Assembly (NCBI RefSeq): GCF_000498575.2
Contig: NZ_AWSQ01000010.1
Coordinates: forward strand, 84,796 to 148,795
DNA from: Pseudomonas taeanensis MS-3
GTDB taxonomy: Bacteria > Pseudomonadota > Gammaproteobacteria > Pseudomonadales > Pseudomonadaceae
Direction of reading: 5' to 3'
DNA length: 64,000 nt
Positions 15,088 to 24,803 of the stretch are shown here, in pieces. The notes under the pieces were generated by a model. The model did not search any database. It worked only from the letters and a program-made list of their open reading frames with translations, and had not been told where the DNA came from. The position numbers and the translations under genes were made by a program. Position 1 is the first letter of the stretch, and each line of letters opens with the position of its first letter.

Positions 15088-18000
15088 ATGCCTTTTTCTG
15101 CCCTGCTGATCGCCAACCGTGGCGAGATCGCCATCCGTATCGCCCGCGCCGCCGCCGAGCTGGGCATCACGCTCTGTAGCGGTCTACGCCGAGGACGATG
15201 CCGCCTCGCTGCATGTGCGCAAGTCCGACAATGCCATTGCCCTCAAGGGCCGTGGCGTAGCGGCCTACCTGGATATGGAGCAACTGATCGCCATCGCCCA
15301 GGCCGAAGGTTGCGAGGCGATTCATCCGGGCTATGGCTTTCTCGCGGAAAATGCCGAGTTCGCTCGCCGCTGTCAGGCCGCAGGCATCCGCTTCGTCGGC
15401 CCCAGTGCCGAGGTACTCGAACTGCTTGGCGACAAGGCGCAGGCCAGAGCCCTGGCCGAGCGCTGTAACGTGCCCTTGGTCAGCGGCATCAGTCGCGCGG
15501 TCAGCCTGGACGAGGCTCGCGAGTATTTGCGCAGCCTCGGCAGCGGCGGCGCGGTGATGCTCAAGGCGCTGGCCGGCGGTGGCGGCCGCGGCATGCGCGC
15601 GGTGTTCGACGAAGCGGCGCTGGATCAGGCCTATGCCCGCTGCCAATCGGAAGCCCGCGCGGCCTTTGGCCTCGATGCGCTCTACGTCGAGAAGCTACTG
15701 AGCAACGCCCGGCATATTGAGATCCAGATCCTGGGCGACGGCACGGGCGCGGTCAGCCATCTGTGGGAGCGCGACTGCAGCCTGCAGCGCTGCCAGCAAA
15801 AGCTGGTGGAAATCGCCCCCAGCCCGCACCTGCCGCACGCCACCCGCGAGCGGATGATCGCCGCCGCGCTGACCCTGGCCGCCGAGGTCAACTACCAGGG
15901 CCTCGGCACCTTCGAGTTTTTGCTCGATGGCGATCAGCCCGAACTGTTCTACTTCATGGAAGCCAACCCGCGCATTCAGGTGGAACACACCGTCACCGAG
16001 CAGGTCACCGGCGTCGACCTGCTGCACAGTCAATTGCGCCTGGCCGCCGGCGCCAGCCTGGCCGAGCTGGGCCTTGAGCAGGCACCCGCGCTGCAAGGCT
16101 GTGCCCTGCAGCTGCGGATCAATCTGGAAACCCTGCACGCCGACGGCAGCACTCGCCCGGCCGTGGGCACCCTGAGTGCCTATGAGCCGCCCAGCGGACT
16201 GGGCCTGCGGGTCGACGGCTATGGTTACGCCGGCTACCCGGTCAACCCCAGCTACGACTCGCTGCTGGCCAAGCTGATCGCTCACGCGGCGGATTACCCC
16301 AGCGCCCTGCACCGCGCCTACCGCGCGCTGTGCGAGTTCCGCCTGGAGGGCGTGGCCAGCAATCTGCACCTGCTGCAGAACCTGCTGCGCCTGCCGCAGA
16401 TCGCCGCCTACCAGGTCAGCACCCGCTTCGTCGAAGGTCAGCTGGAGTCGTTGCTGGCGCCACAGCAGCAGGCCCATGCGCACCTGTATTTCGCCCAATC
16501 GCCGGCTAGCGCCAGTGTTCCGCCGAGCAGTGTCGATGCTCCAGCTGGCACGCTGCCGCTGACCAGCCCCAGCACCGGCGTACTGGTCAGCCTGGAGGTG
16601 GTCGAGGGCGATGCCATTGCCGTCGGCCAAAGCATCGCCGTGCTCGAGGCGATGAAGATGGAGTTCGTGGTCAAGGCCAGTCACAGCGGCATCGTCCGCG
16701 CCCTGGCCGTGCAGCCGGGCAGTCCGGTTGGCGCAGGCCAGGCCTTGCTGTTCATCGAACCGGCCGAGGTCAGCGGCGATGAGCTGCACAGCGAGGAGAG
16801 CCTGGATCTGGAGCATATCCGCGCCGACCTCGCCGAAGTGCTGGAGCGGCATGCCATTACCCGCGACGAGCGCCGCCCCCAGGCCGTGGCCAAACGGCGC
16901 AAGACCGGCCAGCGCACCACCCGGGAGAACCTCGCGGCGCTGCTCGATGACGGCAGCTTCATCGAGTACGGCGCCCTGGCCCTGGCCGCCCAACGCCGCC
17001 GGCGCACGCCAGAGGAGCTGCTCGAACTGAGCCCGGCCGATGGTCTGGTGACGGGTATCGGCACGGTCAACGCCGCCGTGTTTGGCGATCAGACCGCGCG
17101 CTGCATGGCCATCGCCTACGACTACACGGTGTTCGCCGGCACCCAGGGGGTGATGAACCACAAGAAGACCGACCGCATGCTCAACCTGGCCGCACAGTGG
17201 CGCCTGCCGCTGGTGCTGTTCGCCGAAGGTGGCGGCGGTCGCCCCGGCGACACCGATTTCGTCGGCGTGGCAGGGCTCGACTGCCACACCTTCGTCGGCA
17301 TGGCCAAACTGTCCGGATTGGTGCCGCTGGTCGGCGTGGTCTCCGGGCGTTGCTTCGCCGGCAATGCCGCGCTGTTGGGCTGTTGCGATGTGATTATCGC
17401 CACCGAGAACGCGAGTATCGGCATGGCCGGTCCGGCGATGATCGAAGGCGGCGGCCTCGGCCGCTTCACCCCGGAGCAGGTCGGCCCGGTCAGCGTGCAG
17501 GCACCGAACGGGGTGATTGACGTGGTGGTCAGTGATGAAGTCGACGCCGTGCGCGTGGCCCAGCAATACCTGAGCTATTTTCAGGGTCCATTGGCGGATT
17601 GGCAGTGCGCCGACCAGCGCCAGCTGCGCCATGCCATCCCGGAGAACCGCCTGCGCATCTACGACATCCGCCAGCTGATCGACACTCTGGCCGACAGCGA
17701 CAGCGTGCTGGAGCTGCGCCGCCAGTTCGCACCCGGACTGATCACCGCCTTCATCCGCATCGAGGGCCGGCCCTTTGGCCTGCTGGCGAATAACCCGGCG
17801 CACCTCGGCGGCGCCATCGACGCCCAGGCTGGCGACAAGGCCGCGCGCTTTATGCAGCTGTGCGACGCCTTTGATATCCCCATGCTGTCGCTATGCGATA
17901 CGCCCGGTTTCATGGTCGGCCCACAAGCGGAGCAACAGGCCACGGTGCGCCACGTGTCACGCATGTTCGTCGCCGCCGCCAGCCTCAGCGTGCCGTTTTT

Positions 18001-18373
18001 CACCGTGGTGCTGCGCAAGGGCTACGGCCTGGGTGCACAGGCAATGGCCGCCGGCAGCTTTCATTCGCCGCTGCTGACCATCGCCTGGCCGAGCGGCGAG
18101 TTCGGCGCCATGGGCCTGGAAGGCGCGGTACGCCTGGGCTTCGCCAAGGAACTGGCGGCCCAGCAAGACCCCGCCGCGCAGCAGGCGCTGTTCGACAAAC
18201 TGCTGGCCAAGGCCTACCAGAGCGGCAAGGCCATCAACATGGCCAGCTACCTGGAGATCGATGCGGTGATCGACCCGCAGGAGACCCGCAGCTGGCTGCT
18301 GCGCGGTCTCAATGCGGCGCCTCAGCCGGCGGCACGCGAGGGCAAGAAGCGCAGTTTCGTCGACACCTGGTAA
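15088..18373 (+). pseudogene. Single-chain acyl-CoA carboxylase (LCC-type BC-BCCP-CT fusion), frameshifted near the 5' end
   Basis: The ATG at 15088, behind a GGAG ribosome site, starts MPFSALLIANRGEIAIRIARAAAELGI, the normal biotin carboxylase N-terminus. After ATC at 15166-15168 an extra A at 15169 breaks the frame; removing it restores ELGIRSVAVYAEDD and a 1094-residue protein. The domains in order are a biotin carboxylase with ATP-grasp loop (KALAGGGGRGMR, then FMEANPRIQVEH), a linker, a biotinyl domain with LEAMKMEF, and a carboxyltransferase (GRCFAGNAALLGCCDVIIA, GPAMIEGGGLG). The layout matches the single-chain long-chain acyl-CoA carboxylases. The remaining frame of over 1060 codons is intact, so this is a very recent mutation or a sequencing error. 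A GTG at 15119 could start a shorter protein with a foreign first 19 residues. Confidence 0.85.
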
Positions 18374-18382
18374 GTCCCTCAG

Positions 18383-18442
18383 CGTAGCCCGGATGCAATC
18401 CGGAAGTTCTGGGCCACCTCCCGGGATTGGATCCGGGCTACG
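18383..18442. repeat. REP-like inverted repeat
   Basis: Arms CGTAGCCCGGATGCAATCC and GGATTGGATCCGGGCTACG match at 18 of 19 positions across a 22-base centre. It lies between the carboxylase gene and dxs, and a relative of it occurs at 22724-22781. Confidence 0.7.
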
Positions 18443-18520
18443 CACAGCACAGCTTGTTTGGGCAGTTCCCGGCGCTTCGGGTAAACTGCGCCTCTTTTTG
18501 CGCCGATAACGATCCGCCCG

Positions 18521-20419
18521 ATGCCGACGACCTTCCACGAGATTCCCCGCGAGCGCCCACTGACGCCCCTGCTCGACCGCGCAAGCACGCCGGACGAGCT
18601 GCGCCGCCTGGGCGAAGCCGAACTGGAGACCCTGGCCGACGAACTGCGCCAATACCTGCTCTACACGGTCGGCCAGACCGGCGGGCATTTCGGCGCGGGC
18701 CTCGGGGTGATCGAACTCACGGTCGCCCTGCACTACGTCTTCGACACCCCGGACGACCGACTGGTGTGGGACGTCGGCCACCAGGCCTATCCGCACAAGA
18801 TCCTTACCGGCCGTCGCGAGCAGATGGCCAGCCTGCGCCAGAAGGACGGCATCGCCGCCTTCCCGCGGCGCGGCGAGAGCGAATACGACACCTTTGGCGT
18901 AGGCCACTCCAGTACCTCGATCAGCGCCGCCCTGGGCATGGCCATCGCCGCGCGCCTGCAGAACAGCAACCGCAAGAGCGTGGCGGTAATCGGCGACGGC
19001 GCGCTGACCGCCGGCATGGCCTTCGAGGCGCTGAATCACGCCTCGGACGTCGCCGCCAACATGCTGGTGATCCTCAACGACAACGACATGTCGATCTCGC
19101 GCAACGTCGGCGGGCTATCCAACTACCTGGCCAAACTGCTCTCCAGTCGTACCTACGCGAGCATGCGCGAAGGCAGCAAGAAGGTACTGTCGCGCCTGCC
19201 TGGCGCCTGGGAAATCGCGCGCAAGACCGAGGAGCACGCCAAGGGCATGCTGGTGCCCGGCACCCTGTTCGAGGAACTCGGCTGGAACTACATCGGCCCC
19301 ATCGATGGCCACGACCTGCCGACCCTGCTGGCCACCCTGCGCAACATGCGTGACCTGGAAGGCCCGCAGTTCCTCCACGTGATCACCAAGAAAGGCAAAG
19401 GCTTCGCCCCCGCCGAAGTCGACCCGATCGGCTACCACGCGATCACCAAACTGGAGCCGATCAACACCCCCGCGGCGGTACCGAAGAAGCCAGCCGGGCC
19501 CAAGTACTCCAGCGTGTTCGGCCAATGGCTATGCGACATGGCCGCCCAGGACCCGCGACTGGTCGGTATCACCCCGGCGATGAAGGAAGGCTCCGATCTG
19601 GTGGCCTTCAGCGAACGCTTCCCCGACCGCTATTTCGACGTGGCGATTGCCGAGCAGCACGCCGTGACCCTGGCCGCCGGCATGGCCTGCGACGGTACCA
19701 AGCCGGTGGTAGCGATCTACTCGACCTTCCTCCAGCGCGCCTACGACCAGCTGATCCATGACGTCGCGGTGCAACACCTCGACGTGCTGTTCGCCATCGA
19801 CCGCGCCGGCCTGGTCGGCGAAGACGGTCCGACCCATGCCGGCAGCTTCGATCTGTCCTACCTGCGCTGCATCCCCGGCATGCTGGTGATGACCCCGAGC
19901 GACGAGAACGAGCTGCGCCGCATGCTGACCACCGGCCACCTGTTCGACGGCCCGGCAGCGGTGCGCTACCCGCGCGGCTCAGGGCCGAATGCAGCGATCG
20001 AGGCGGGCCTGGAGCCCCTGGAAATCGGCAAGGGACTGATCCGTCGCCAGGGCCATAAAGTCGCCCTGCTGGTATTCGGCGTGCAACTGGCCGAGGCGCT
20101 GAAGGTCGGCGAAACCCTGGGCGCCACAGTGGTCGACATGCGCTTCGTCAAACCGCTGGACGAAGCCCTGGTGCGCCAGTTGGCGGCCAGCCATGAGCTG
20201 CTGGTGACCATCGAGGAAAACAGCATCATGGGCGGCGCCGGCAGCGCCGTGAGCGAGTTCCTGGCCCGCGAAAACCTGCTCAAGCCGGTGTTGCACCTGG
20301 GCCTGCCGGACTACTACGTGGAGCACGCCAAGCCGGCGCAGATGCTCGCCGAGTGCGGCTTGAACGAAGCCGGTATCGAAACCGCGGTGCGCCAGCACCT
20401 AAGCATGCTCGACAGCTGA
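18521..20419 (+). CDS. dxs: 1-deoxy-D-xylulose-5-phosphate synthase
   Basis: Dxs joins pyruvate and glyceraldehyde 3-phosphate in the first step of the MEP isoprenoid pathway, using thiamine diphosphate. The 632-residue protein has VWDVGHQAYPHKILTGRR, the ThDP motif from VIGDGALTAGMAFEALNHA to NDNDMSIS, the transketolase pyrimidine domain (AEQHAVTLAAGMA) and the C-terminal transketolase domain. Length and order are full. It uses the ThDP cofactor whose last phosphorylation is made by ThiL, encoded at 26.7-27.7 kb. Confidence 0.98.
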   Translation: MPTTFHEIPRERPLTPLLDRASTPDELRRLGEAELETLADELRQYLLYTVGQTGGHFGAGLGVIELTVALHYVFDTPDDRLVWDVGHQAYPHKILTGRREQMASLRQKDGIAAFPRRGESEYDTFGVGHSSTSISAALGMAIAARLQNSNRKSVAVIGDGALTAGMAFEALNHASDVAANMLVILNDNDMSISRNVGGLSNYLAKLLSSRTYASMREGSKKVLSRLPGAWEIARKTEEHAKGMLVPGTLFEELGWNYIGPIDGHDLPTLLATLRNMRDLEGPQFLHVITKKGKGFAPAEVDPIGYHAITKLEPINTPAAVPKKPAGPKYSSVFGQWLCDMAAQDPRLVGITPAMKEGSDLVAFSERFPDRYFDVAIAEQHAVTLAAGMACDGTKPVVAIYSTFLQRAYDQLIHDVAVQHLDVLFAIDRAGLVGEDGPTHAGSFDLSYLRCIPGMLVMTPSDENELRRMLTTGHLFDGPAAVRYPRGSGPNAAIEAGLEPLEIGKGLIRRQGHKVALLVFGVQLAEALKVGETLGATVVDMRFVKPLDEALVRQLAASHELLVTIEENSIMGGAGSAVSEFLARENLLKPVLHLGLPDYYVEHAKPAQMLAECGLNEAGIETAVRQHLSMLDS

Positions 20420-20484
20420 AGGCTGCCGGACTGACCTGGCCCGCTGAATTGCTTTACCCGCTGTGTGCGCTTATGGTGCGCGGC

Positions 20485-20706
20485 GTTTTGTTTGTCCGAG
20501 GTCGCGGCCACACCAGCCGCGTGAATAGGGAAGCAGGTGCGCCGCTGTCACTACAGACAACGGCAAGGCCTGCGCTGCCCCCGCAACGGTAACCGACAGC
20601 ATTTGTGCGCCAAGCGTACAGATGCAGAATTTCCCGACACACCACTGGGCTCGCCTGGGAAGGTGGGAAATCCACAGTCGGCAGCCCGGAGACCTGCCTC
20701 GGCGCA
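20485..20706 (+). ncRNA. Cobalamin (AdoCbl-type) riboswitch
   Basis: The leader carries the conserved B12 blocks in order: TGAATAGGGAA, a GGTG-containing arm, GCTGCCCCCGCAACGGTAA, CACCACTGG, CTGGGAAGG and AGCCCGGAGACCTGCC. It lies upstream of the TonB receptor gene at 20816. Binding of cobalamin is expected to reduce expression of the receptor. Boundaries are approximate. Confidence 0.93.
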
Positions 20707-20781
20707 ATGTGACTGGTGTTGCGGAGGGCATCACCGTCAAGCGCTGGCTGCCCGCCGCTTGCCCGTGCTTGTCCCTGCCCT

Positions 20782-20807
20782 CCTCAAAAGACGCTTACCT
20801 TTTGAGG
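20782..20807 (+). promoter_or_regulatory. Ribosome-site hairpin downstream of the B12 riboswitch
   Basis: CCTCAAAAG at 20782-20790 and CTTTTGAGG at 20799-20807 form a perfect 9-bp stem with an 8-base loop. The right arm contains the GAGG ribosome site, eight bases before the btuB ATG. There is no T-run, so it fits translational control rather than termination. Confidence 0.75.
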
Positions 20808-20815
20808 AACCATCG

Positions 20816-22714
20816 ATGAAGCTTTCCCCTCTTGCCTTGGCAGTGGCCCTGGCGCCCAGCCTGACCCTGGCCGACCAAGCCAGCGAGCCCTACGAGGCCC
20901 CGCCATTGGTGGTGACCCGCGGTACGCAGCTGCAACAACCAGCACCGGCCAGCGTCGCAGTGATAACCCGTGAAGAGATCGAAACCAGCGCTGCCAGCAA
21001 TCTGGTCGACGTATTGCGCACCCAGGCTGGTCTACAAATCAGAGACACCCTCGGCGATGGCAACCGGGTCGCCATCAGTCTGCGCGGCTTCGGCGAGAAT
21101 GCGGCAAACAACACCCTGGTATTGGTAGACGGGCGCCGCCTGAACAACCCTAGCCAGCAAACCGCTGATCTCAACAGCGTGCCTCTGGGCAATATCGAGC
21201 GCATCGAAATCATCCGTGGCGCCGGCACCGTGCTGTATGGCGACCAGGCCGTCGGCGGCGTGGTCAACATCATCACCCGCCAGCCGAGCACCAACCAGGC
21301 CTACATTGAAGCGGGCCGGGGCTCGAATGATCTGGAGGCCTATCGCGGCAACTTCAACCAGCTCCTCGGCGCCGGTTTTTCCCTCTATGGCAGCGGCGAA
21401 GCCAAGCATGCCGACGGCTACCGCGACAATAACAACGCCTCGTACAGCAACCTATTCAGCCGCCTGCGTTTTGATCACGGAAACGGCTGGGCACTCTACG
21501 AATACCAAACTATCGACGATGAGCTTCGCTACCCCGGCAGTCTCAGTGTCGCGCAAAGCCACGACGATCGTCGCGCAGCTGGTACACCCCACGATTTCAA
21601 CGACAGTAAGACCCAGGTACATCGACTGGCCGTGCGCCAGAATCTGAGCAGCCACTGGGACGCCGACCTGGATGTCAGCCAGCGCGACAGTGACGGTATC
21701 GGCGCCCTCTTCGCTACCCCGTTCACCCAGGGCACTCGCGTCGACACCATCAGCCCACGCCTAACTGCCCATTGGGACAGCGCGCTGGGGCGCAGCGAGT
21801 GGCTGCTCGGTCATGACCACACCCAGAGTGACTACGAGCTCAGCTCGATCTTTGGTGACACCCGCTCGCGGCAGACGCTGCGCGACTGGTACAGCCAGCT
21901 TAGTCAGCCCCTAGGATCGCAACTAACCCTGACCCTCGGCTACCGCAACAGCGAGGCTGAAGATCACAACCTAACGCGTAACAGCTCCCAGACCGAGCGC
22001 GAAGACAGCTCCAGCCTCGGCCTGAGCTGGCAGGCCAATGCGCAGACCCGCGTATTCATCAAGCGCGAGGACGTACTGCGCTTCGCCAACATCGAGGACA
22101 ACGCCTTTACCCTGCCCGGCGTCGACTTCCTCAGGCCGCAGACCGGCGAGTCCTGGGAGGGTGGCGTCGAGTGGCAGGATAGCATCCAGCACTACCAGAT
22201 CAGCCTTTACCGTCTGGATCTTGAAGATGAGATCCTTTTCGACCCGGTCAACTTCGTCACCCTCAACCTGGACAAGACCCGCCGCGACGGGCTGCTGCTG
22301 GAAGGCCGCCGGCAATTGAGCGCGGACTTGCAACTGAACGGCCAGTACAGCTTCACCGATGCCACTTACCGCGCAGGAGCTTTCAAAGACAACGACGTAC
22401 CCGGGGTGGCGCGACATACCGCAAGCCTGGGCCTGGGTTACCAGTTGCTCGCCGGCCTGACCAGCCAACTCGAGGCCAACTACATCGGCCCGCGCTACCT
22501 CTCTGGCGACGACGACCACTCTCTGCCGCGCGAAGGAGGGTACACCCTGTTCAATGTCGGACTCAGTTACGAAGTGCAGCAGTTCACCGGCAAGTTGCGG
22601 GTGAACAACCTGACGGGTAAGCAGTACGACAGCTTCGCCAACTATTTCGGCAGTAAGTCGGTTTACCCCGCCCCGGAACGCGAAGTGCAACTGAGCGTCG
22701 GCTACCGCTTCTAA
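20816..22714 (+). CDS. btuB: TonB-dependent vitamin B12 receptor (BtuB-like)
   Basis: The 632-residue outer-membrane protein has a signal peptide (about 1-20, ending LTLADQ) and a TonB box region around PPLVVTRG. The plug domain shows VAVITREEIETS and ADLNSVPLGNIERIEIIRGAGTVLYGDQAVGGVVNIITR. A 22-strand type barrel follows, ending SVGYRF. The open frame begins far upstream at 20537, but that part lies inside the riboswitch and is rejected; the ATG at 20816 follows a GAGGA site. The riboswitch makes cobalamin or a precursor the likely cargo. A BtuF-like protein is encoded convergently downstream. Confidence 0.93.
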   Translation: MKLSPLALAVALAPSLTLADQASEPYEAPPLVVTRGTQLQQPAPASVAVITREEIETSAASNLVDVLRTQAGLQIRDTLGDGNRVAISLRGFGENAANNTLVLVDGRRLNNPSQQTADLNSVPLGNIERIEIIRGAGTVLYGDQAVGGVVNIITRQPSTNQAYIEAGRGSNDLEAYRGNFNQLLGAGFSLYGSGEAKHADGYRDNNNASYSNLFSRLRFDHGNGWALYEYQTIDDELRYPGSLSVAQSHDDRRAAGTPHDFNDSKTQVHRLAVRQNLSSHWDADLDVSQRDSDGIGALFATPFTQGTRVDTISPRLTAHWDSALGRSEWLLGHDHTQSDYELSSIFGDTRSRQTLRDWYSQLSQPLGSQLTLTLGYRNSEAEDHNLTRNSSQTEREDSSSLGLSWQANAQTRVFIKREDVLRFANIEDNAFTLPGVDFLRPQTGESWEGGVEWQDSIQHYQISLYRLDLEDEILFDPVNFVTLNLDKTRRDGLLLEGRRQLSADLQLNGQYSFTDATYRAGAFKDNDVPGVARHTASLGLGYQLLAGLTSQLEANYIGPRYLSGDDDHSLPREGGYTLFNVGLSYEVQQFTGKLRVNNLTGKQYDSFANYFGSKSVYPAPEREVQLSVGYRF

Positions 22715-22723
22715 GCTCAGCCT

Positions 22724-22796
22724 CGTAGCCCGGATAAAATCCGGGGACTCATAGCTGCTCCCGGATTTCATCCGGGCTACGGGCTACGGGCTACGG
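22724..22796. repeat. REP-like inverted repeat with GGGCTAC tandem
   Basis: CGTAGCCCGGAT...CCGGG at 22724-22745 and CCCGGATTTCATCCGGGCTACG ending at 22781 form an inverted repeat like the one at 18383-18442. Its right end is followed by further copies of the heptamer GGGCTAC (three in a row, 22774-22794). It lies between convergent btuB and btuF and may end transcription there. Confidence 0.65.
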
Positions 22797-22847
22797 TGGA
22801 CATTCGGCGTTGAGCGCCAGCACAAGCCCCACACACCGCAGGGCTTT

Positions 22848-23645
22848 TTACTGGGCTTCGGCCAGCTGCTCGCAGAGTTTCTCGGTCGCTGCCAGCATCT
22901 GAAAGCTTGGCCGTTCCAGGCCCTTGTCGGGCACCTGCAAAAGTTGCTTGCGCGCCACCGCGCTGAGCTGCGGCCAGATCCGCCAGCGTTCCAGCTGCGC
23001 GCCAGAGCCGGCGAGAATAACCTCGGGATCGCGCTGCAGCACTGCCTCTACGCTGACCTGCGGCGCCGGCAGGCTGAGGTCGGCAAACACGTTCTCGGCG
23101 CCGCACAGGCGCAAGGCATCGCTGATGATCTGCCCGCCGCCGATGGTGTACAGCGGCACGTCCCAGATCTGGTAGAACACCCGCAGCGGACGTTCACGCC
23201 GGTAGCGATCACTCAGTTGCTTAAGCCGCTCGCTGAAGCGCTGACGCAGACGCTGGCCCTGCTCGGCACGGCCGATGCGCGTGCCGATCTCGGCGAACTG
23301 CTCGGCCAGGTTCGCCAGGCTGTGCGGTTCGGCGATCAGCAGGGGGATGCCGAAACGCTGCAATTGCTCAAGCTGTGCACGGCCGATGCTGTCCGGCCAG
23401 AGTAGCAGCAGATCGGGCTGCAACTTGAGCAGACTTTCCATTTCCAGTTGGCCGTAGCGCCCCACCGAGGGCAGGTGCGCCAGGTCGGGCGGGCGTTCGC
23501 CGCCATCGAGCACGCCGACCAGCAGGTCGGCAGCGCCCAACTCCAGGACGATTTCACTTAAGGAAGGCGCCAGGCTGACCACCCGTTCGACCGCCAGCGC
23601 TGGCCAGGCCAGTAACGCGAGCAGGCAGAGACCGAGGCGGCTCAT
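22848..23645 (-). CDS. btuF: Periplasmic cobalamin-binding protein (BtuF-like)
   Basis: The 265-residue protein has a signal peptide (about 1-18) and the helical-backbone binding-protein fold: VERVVSLAPSLSEIVLELGAADLLVGV, ESLLKLQPDLLLLWP, and VFYQIWDVPLYTIGGGQIISDALRLCGAENVF. These match the BtuF/FhuD class III binding proteins. It is the last gene of a tight minus-strand run (ribA, the membrane protein at 23645-24061, then this), touching its neighbour by one base. No BtuCD permease or ATPase is present in the window, so it must work with components encoded elsewhere. The cobalamin call rests on the family and on the neighbouring btuB. Confidence 0.85.
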   Translation of the reverse strand: MSRLGLCLLALLAWPALAVERVVSLAPSLSEIVLELGAADLLVGVLDGGERPPDLAHLPSVGRYGQLEMESLLKLQPDLLLLWPDSIGRAQLEQLQRFGIPLLIAEPHSLANLAEQFAEIGTRIGRAEQGQRLRQRFSERLKQLSDRYRRERPLRVFYQIWDVPLYTIGGGQIISDALRLCGAENVFADLSLPAPQVSVEAVLQRDPEVILAGSGAQLERWRIWPQLSAVARKQLLQVPDKGLERPSFQMLAATEKLCEQLAEAQ

Positions 23646-24061
23646 CAGCCGAGTTGGCGAGGAATGCGGTAGAGGTAGAGCAGTACCAGGCTGGACAGCC
23701 CCAGGAGCATCAGTGGAATCGCTTCCAGCCCGACGAATACCGCGATAGCGGCAATCCAGGCAGGTAACCCGGCGCCGAGAAATGCCAGGCGACGACGCCT
23801 GGCCAACTCCTGCCAGGCATCTGGTTCTTGCGCAGAATCCAGGGCCTGTTCGGTAGCCACCAGCGCACGCTTGTAGGCACTGAACAGCGGCAGGCTGACG
23901 AACATCGACGCCAGCCCCGCGACGAACAGCGGCATGACCAGCATGCTCGGTTGCCGATCAGCACCAAACAGCAGATTGAGCAATATCAGGGGTGCCAGGG
24001 TCAGCACCAGTTGCCCCCACCAGGCCAACGCCAGACGACGGCGAACCTGGCTGCGGGTCAC
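23645..24061 (-). CDS. Small inner-membrane protein, unknown function
   Basis: The 138-residue protein has four likely membrane spans (about 11-32, 38-62, 92-110 and 112-132). A short cytoplasmic loop rich in Arg lies between spans two and three (residues 63-91, ending ARRRRLAF). It overlaps ribA by four bases and the btuF-like gene by one, so it is expressed between them. I recall a hypothetical gene at the same place in P. aeruginosa. No domain is recognised. Confidence 0.8.
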   Translation of the reverse strand: MTRSQVRRRLALAWWGQLVLTLAPLILLNLLFGADRQPSMLVMPLFVAGLASMFVSLPLFSAYKRALVATEQALDSAQEPDAWQELARRRRLAFLGAGLPAWIAAIAVFVGLEAIPLMLLGLSSLVLLYLYRIPRQLG

Positions 24062-24678
24062 AGGCTTTCCTCGGTCTCGCCCTGGTGCAAGCTGCCGAGC
24101 AGATGGCCAAGCTTGCCGGCCTTGGTTGCCAGGTACTTCTTGTTGTGCGGATTGTGGTCGATCTGCAGCGGCACGCGGTTCGCCACGGCAATGCCCATAT
24201 CGCCCAGGGCTTTGACCTTGCGCGGATTGTTGGTCATCAGTTTGAGCGAGCTGATGCCCAGATGCTCGAGCATCGGCAGGCAGATCGCGTAATCACGCTG
24301 ATCGGCGCCGAAGCCCAAGCGCTCGTTGGCTTCCACGGTATCAGCGCCGCCATCTTGCAACTCGTAGGCGCGGATCTTGTTCAGCAAGCCAATGCCACGG
24401 CCTTCCTGGCGCAGATAAAGCAGCACCCCGCGACCCTCGGCGGCAATCGCTCTTAGCGCAGCTTCGAGCTGGAAGCCGCAGTCACAGCGCAAGCTGAACA
24501 GGGCATCGCCGGTCAGGCACTCGGAGTGCATACGTCCTAGCACCGGCTTGCCATCGGCGACATCGCCGAAGGTCAGCGCGACGTGTTCCTTGCCAGTGGT
24601 CTCCTCAAGAAAGCCATGCATGGTGAACACGCCAAACGGTGTAGGCAGCTGGGAGGCGGCGACGAATACGACAGGCAC
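24058..24678 (-). CDS. ribA: GTP cyclohydrolase II
   Basis: RibA opens GTP to start riboflavin synthesis. The 206-residue protein has the zinc site in HSECLTGDALFSLRCDCGFQLEAA (three Cys) and the catalytic region YLRQEGRGIGLLNKIRAYELQDGGADTVEANERLGFGADQRDY. It is the only intact GTP cyclohydrolase II in the window, because the C-terminal half of RibBA at 28874-29968 has lost the zinc ligands. It leads an overlapping run with the small membrane protein and the BtuF-like gene. Confidence 0.97.
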   Translation of the reverse strand: MPVVFVAASQLPTPFGVFTMHGFLEETTGKEHVALTFGDVADGKPVLGRMHSECLTGDALFSLRCDCGFQLEAALRAIAAEGRGVLLYLRQEGRGIGLLNKIRAYELQDGGADTVEANERLGFGADQRDYAICLPMLEHLGISSLKLMTNNPRKVKALGDMGIAVANRVPLQIDHNPHNKKYLATKAGKLGHLLGSLHQGETEESL

Positions 24679-24803
24679 CGGATGCTCCTAAATAGATAAG
24701 GACAGGGGAAAAACACAAGGGCGGCATTGTAACAGCAGCCCCCATCGGCAGGTCAGCCTGAATTACCGATGATAAGGATCGAAACCGTCAGCTGCACGGC
24801 CCG

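Noticed and set aside
15695..17803. A 702-codon open frame on the minus strand inside the carboxylase gene
   Set aside because: It is antisense to conserved biotin and carboxyltransferase motifs and has no recognisable domain; long antisense frames are common in high-GC codon usage.
20537..20815. N-terminal extension of the B12 receptor
   Set aside because: It lies inside the riboswitch; the signal peptide and ribosome site fix the start at 20816.
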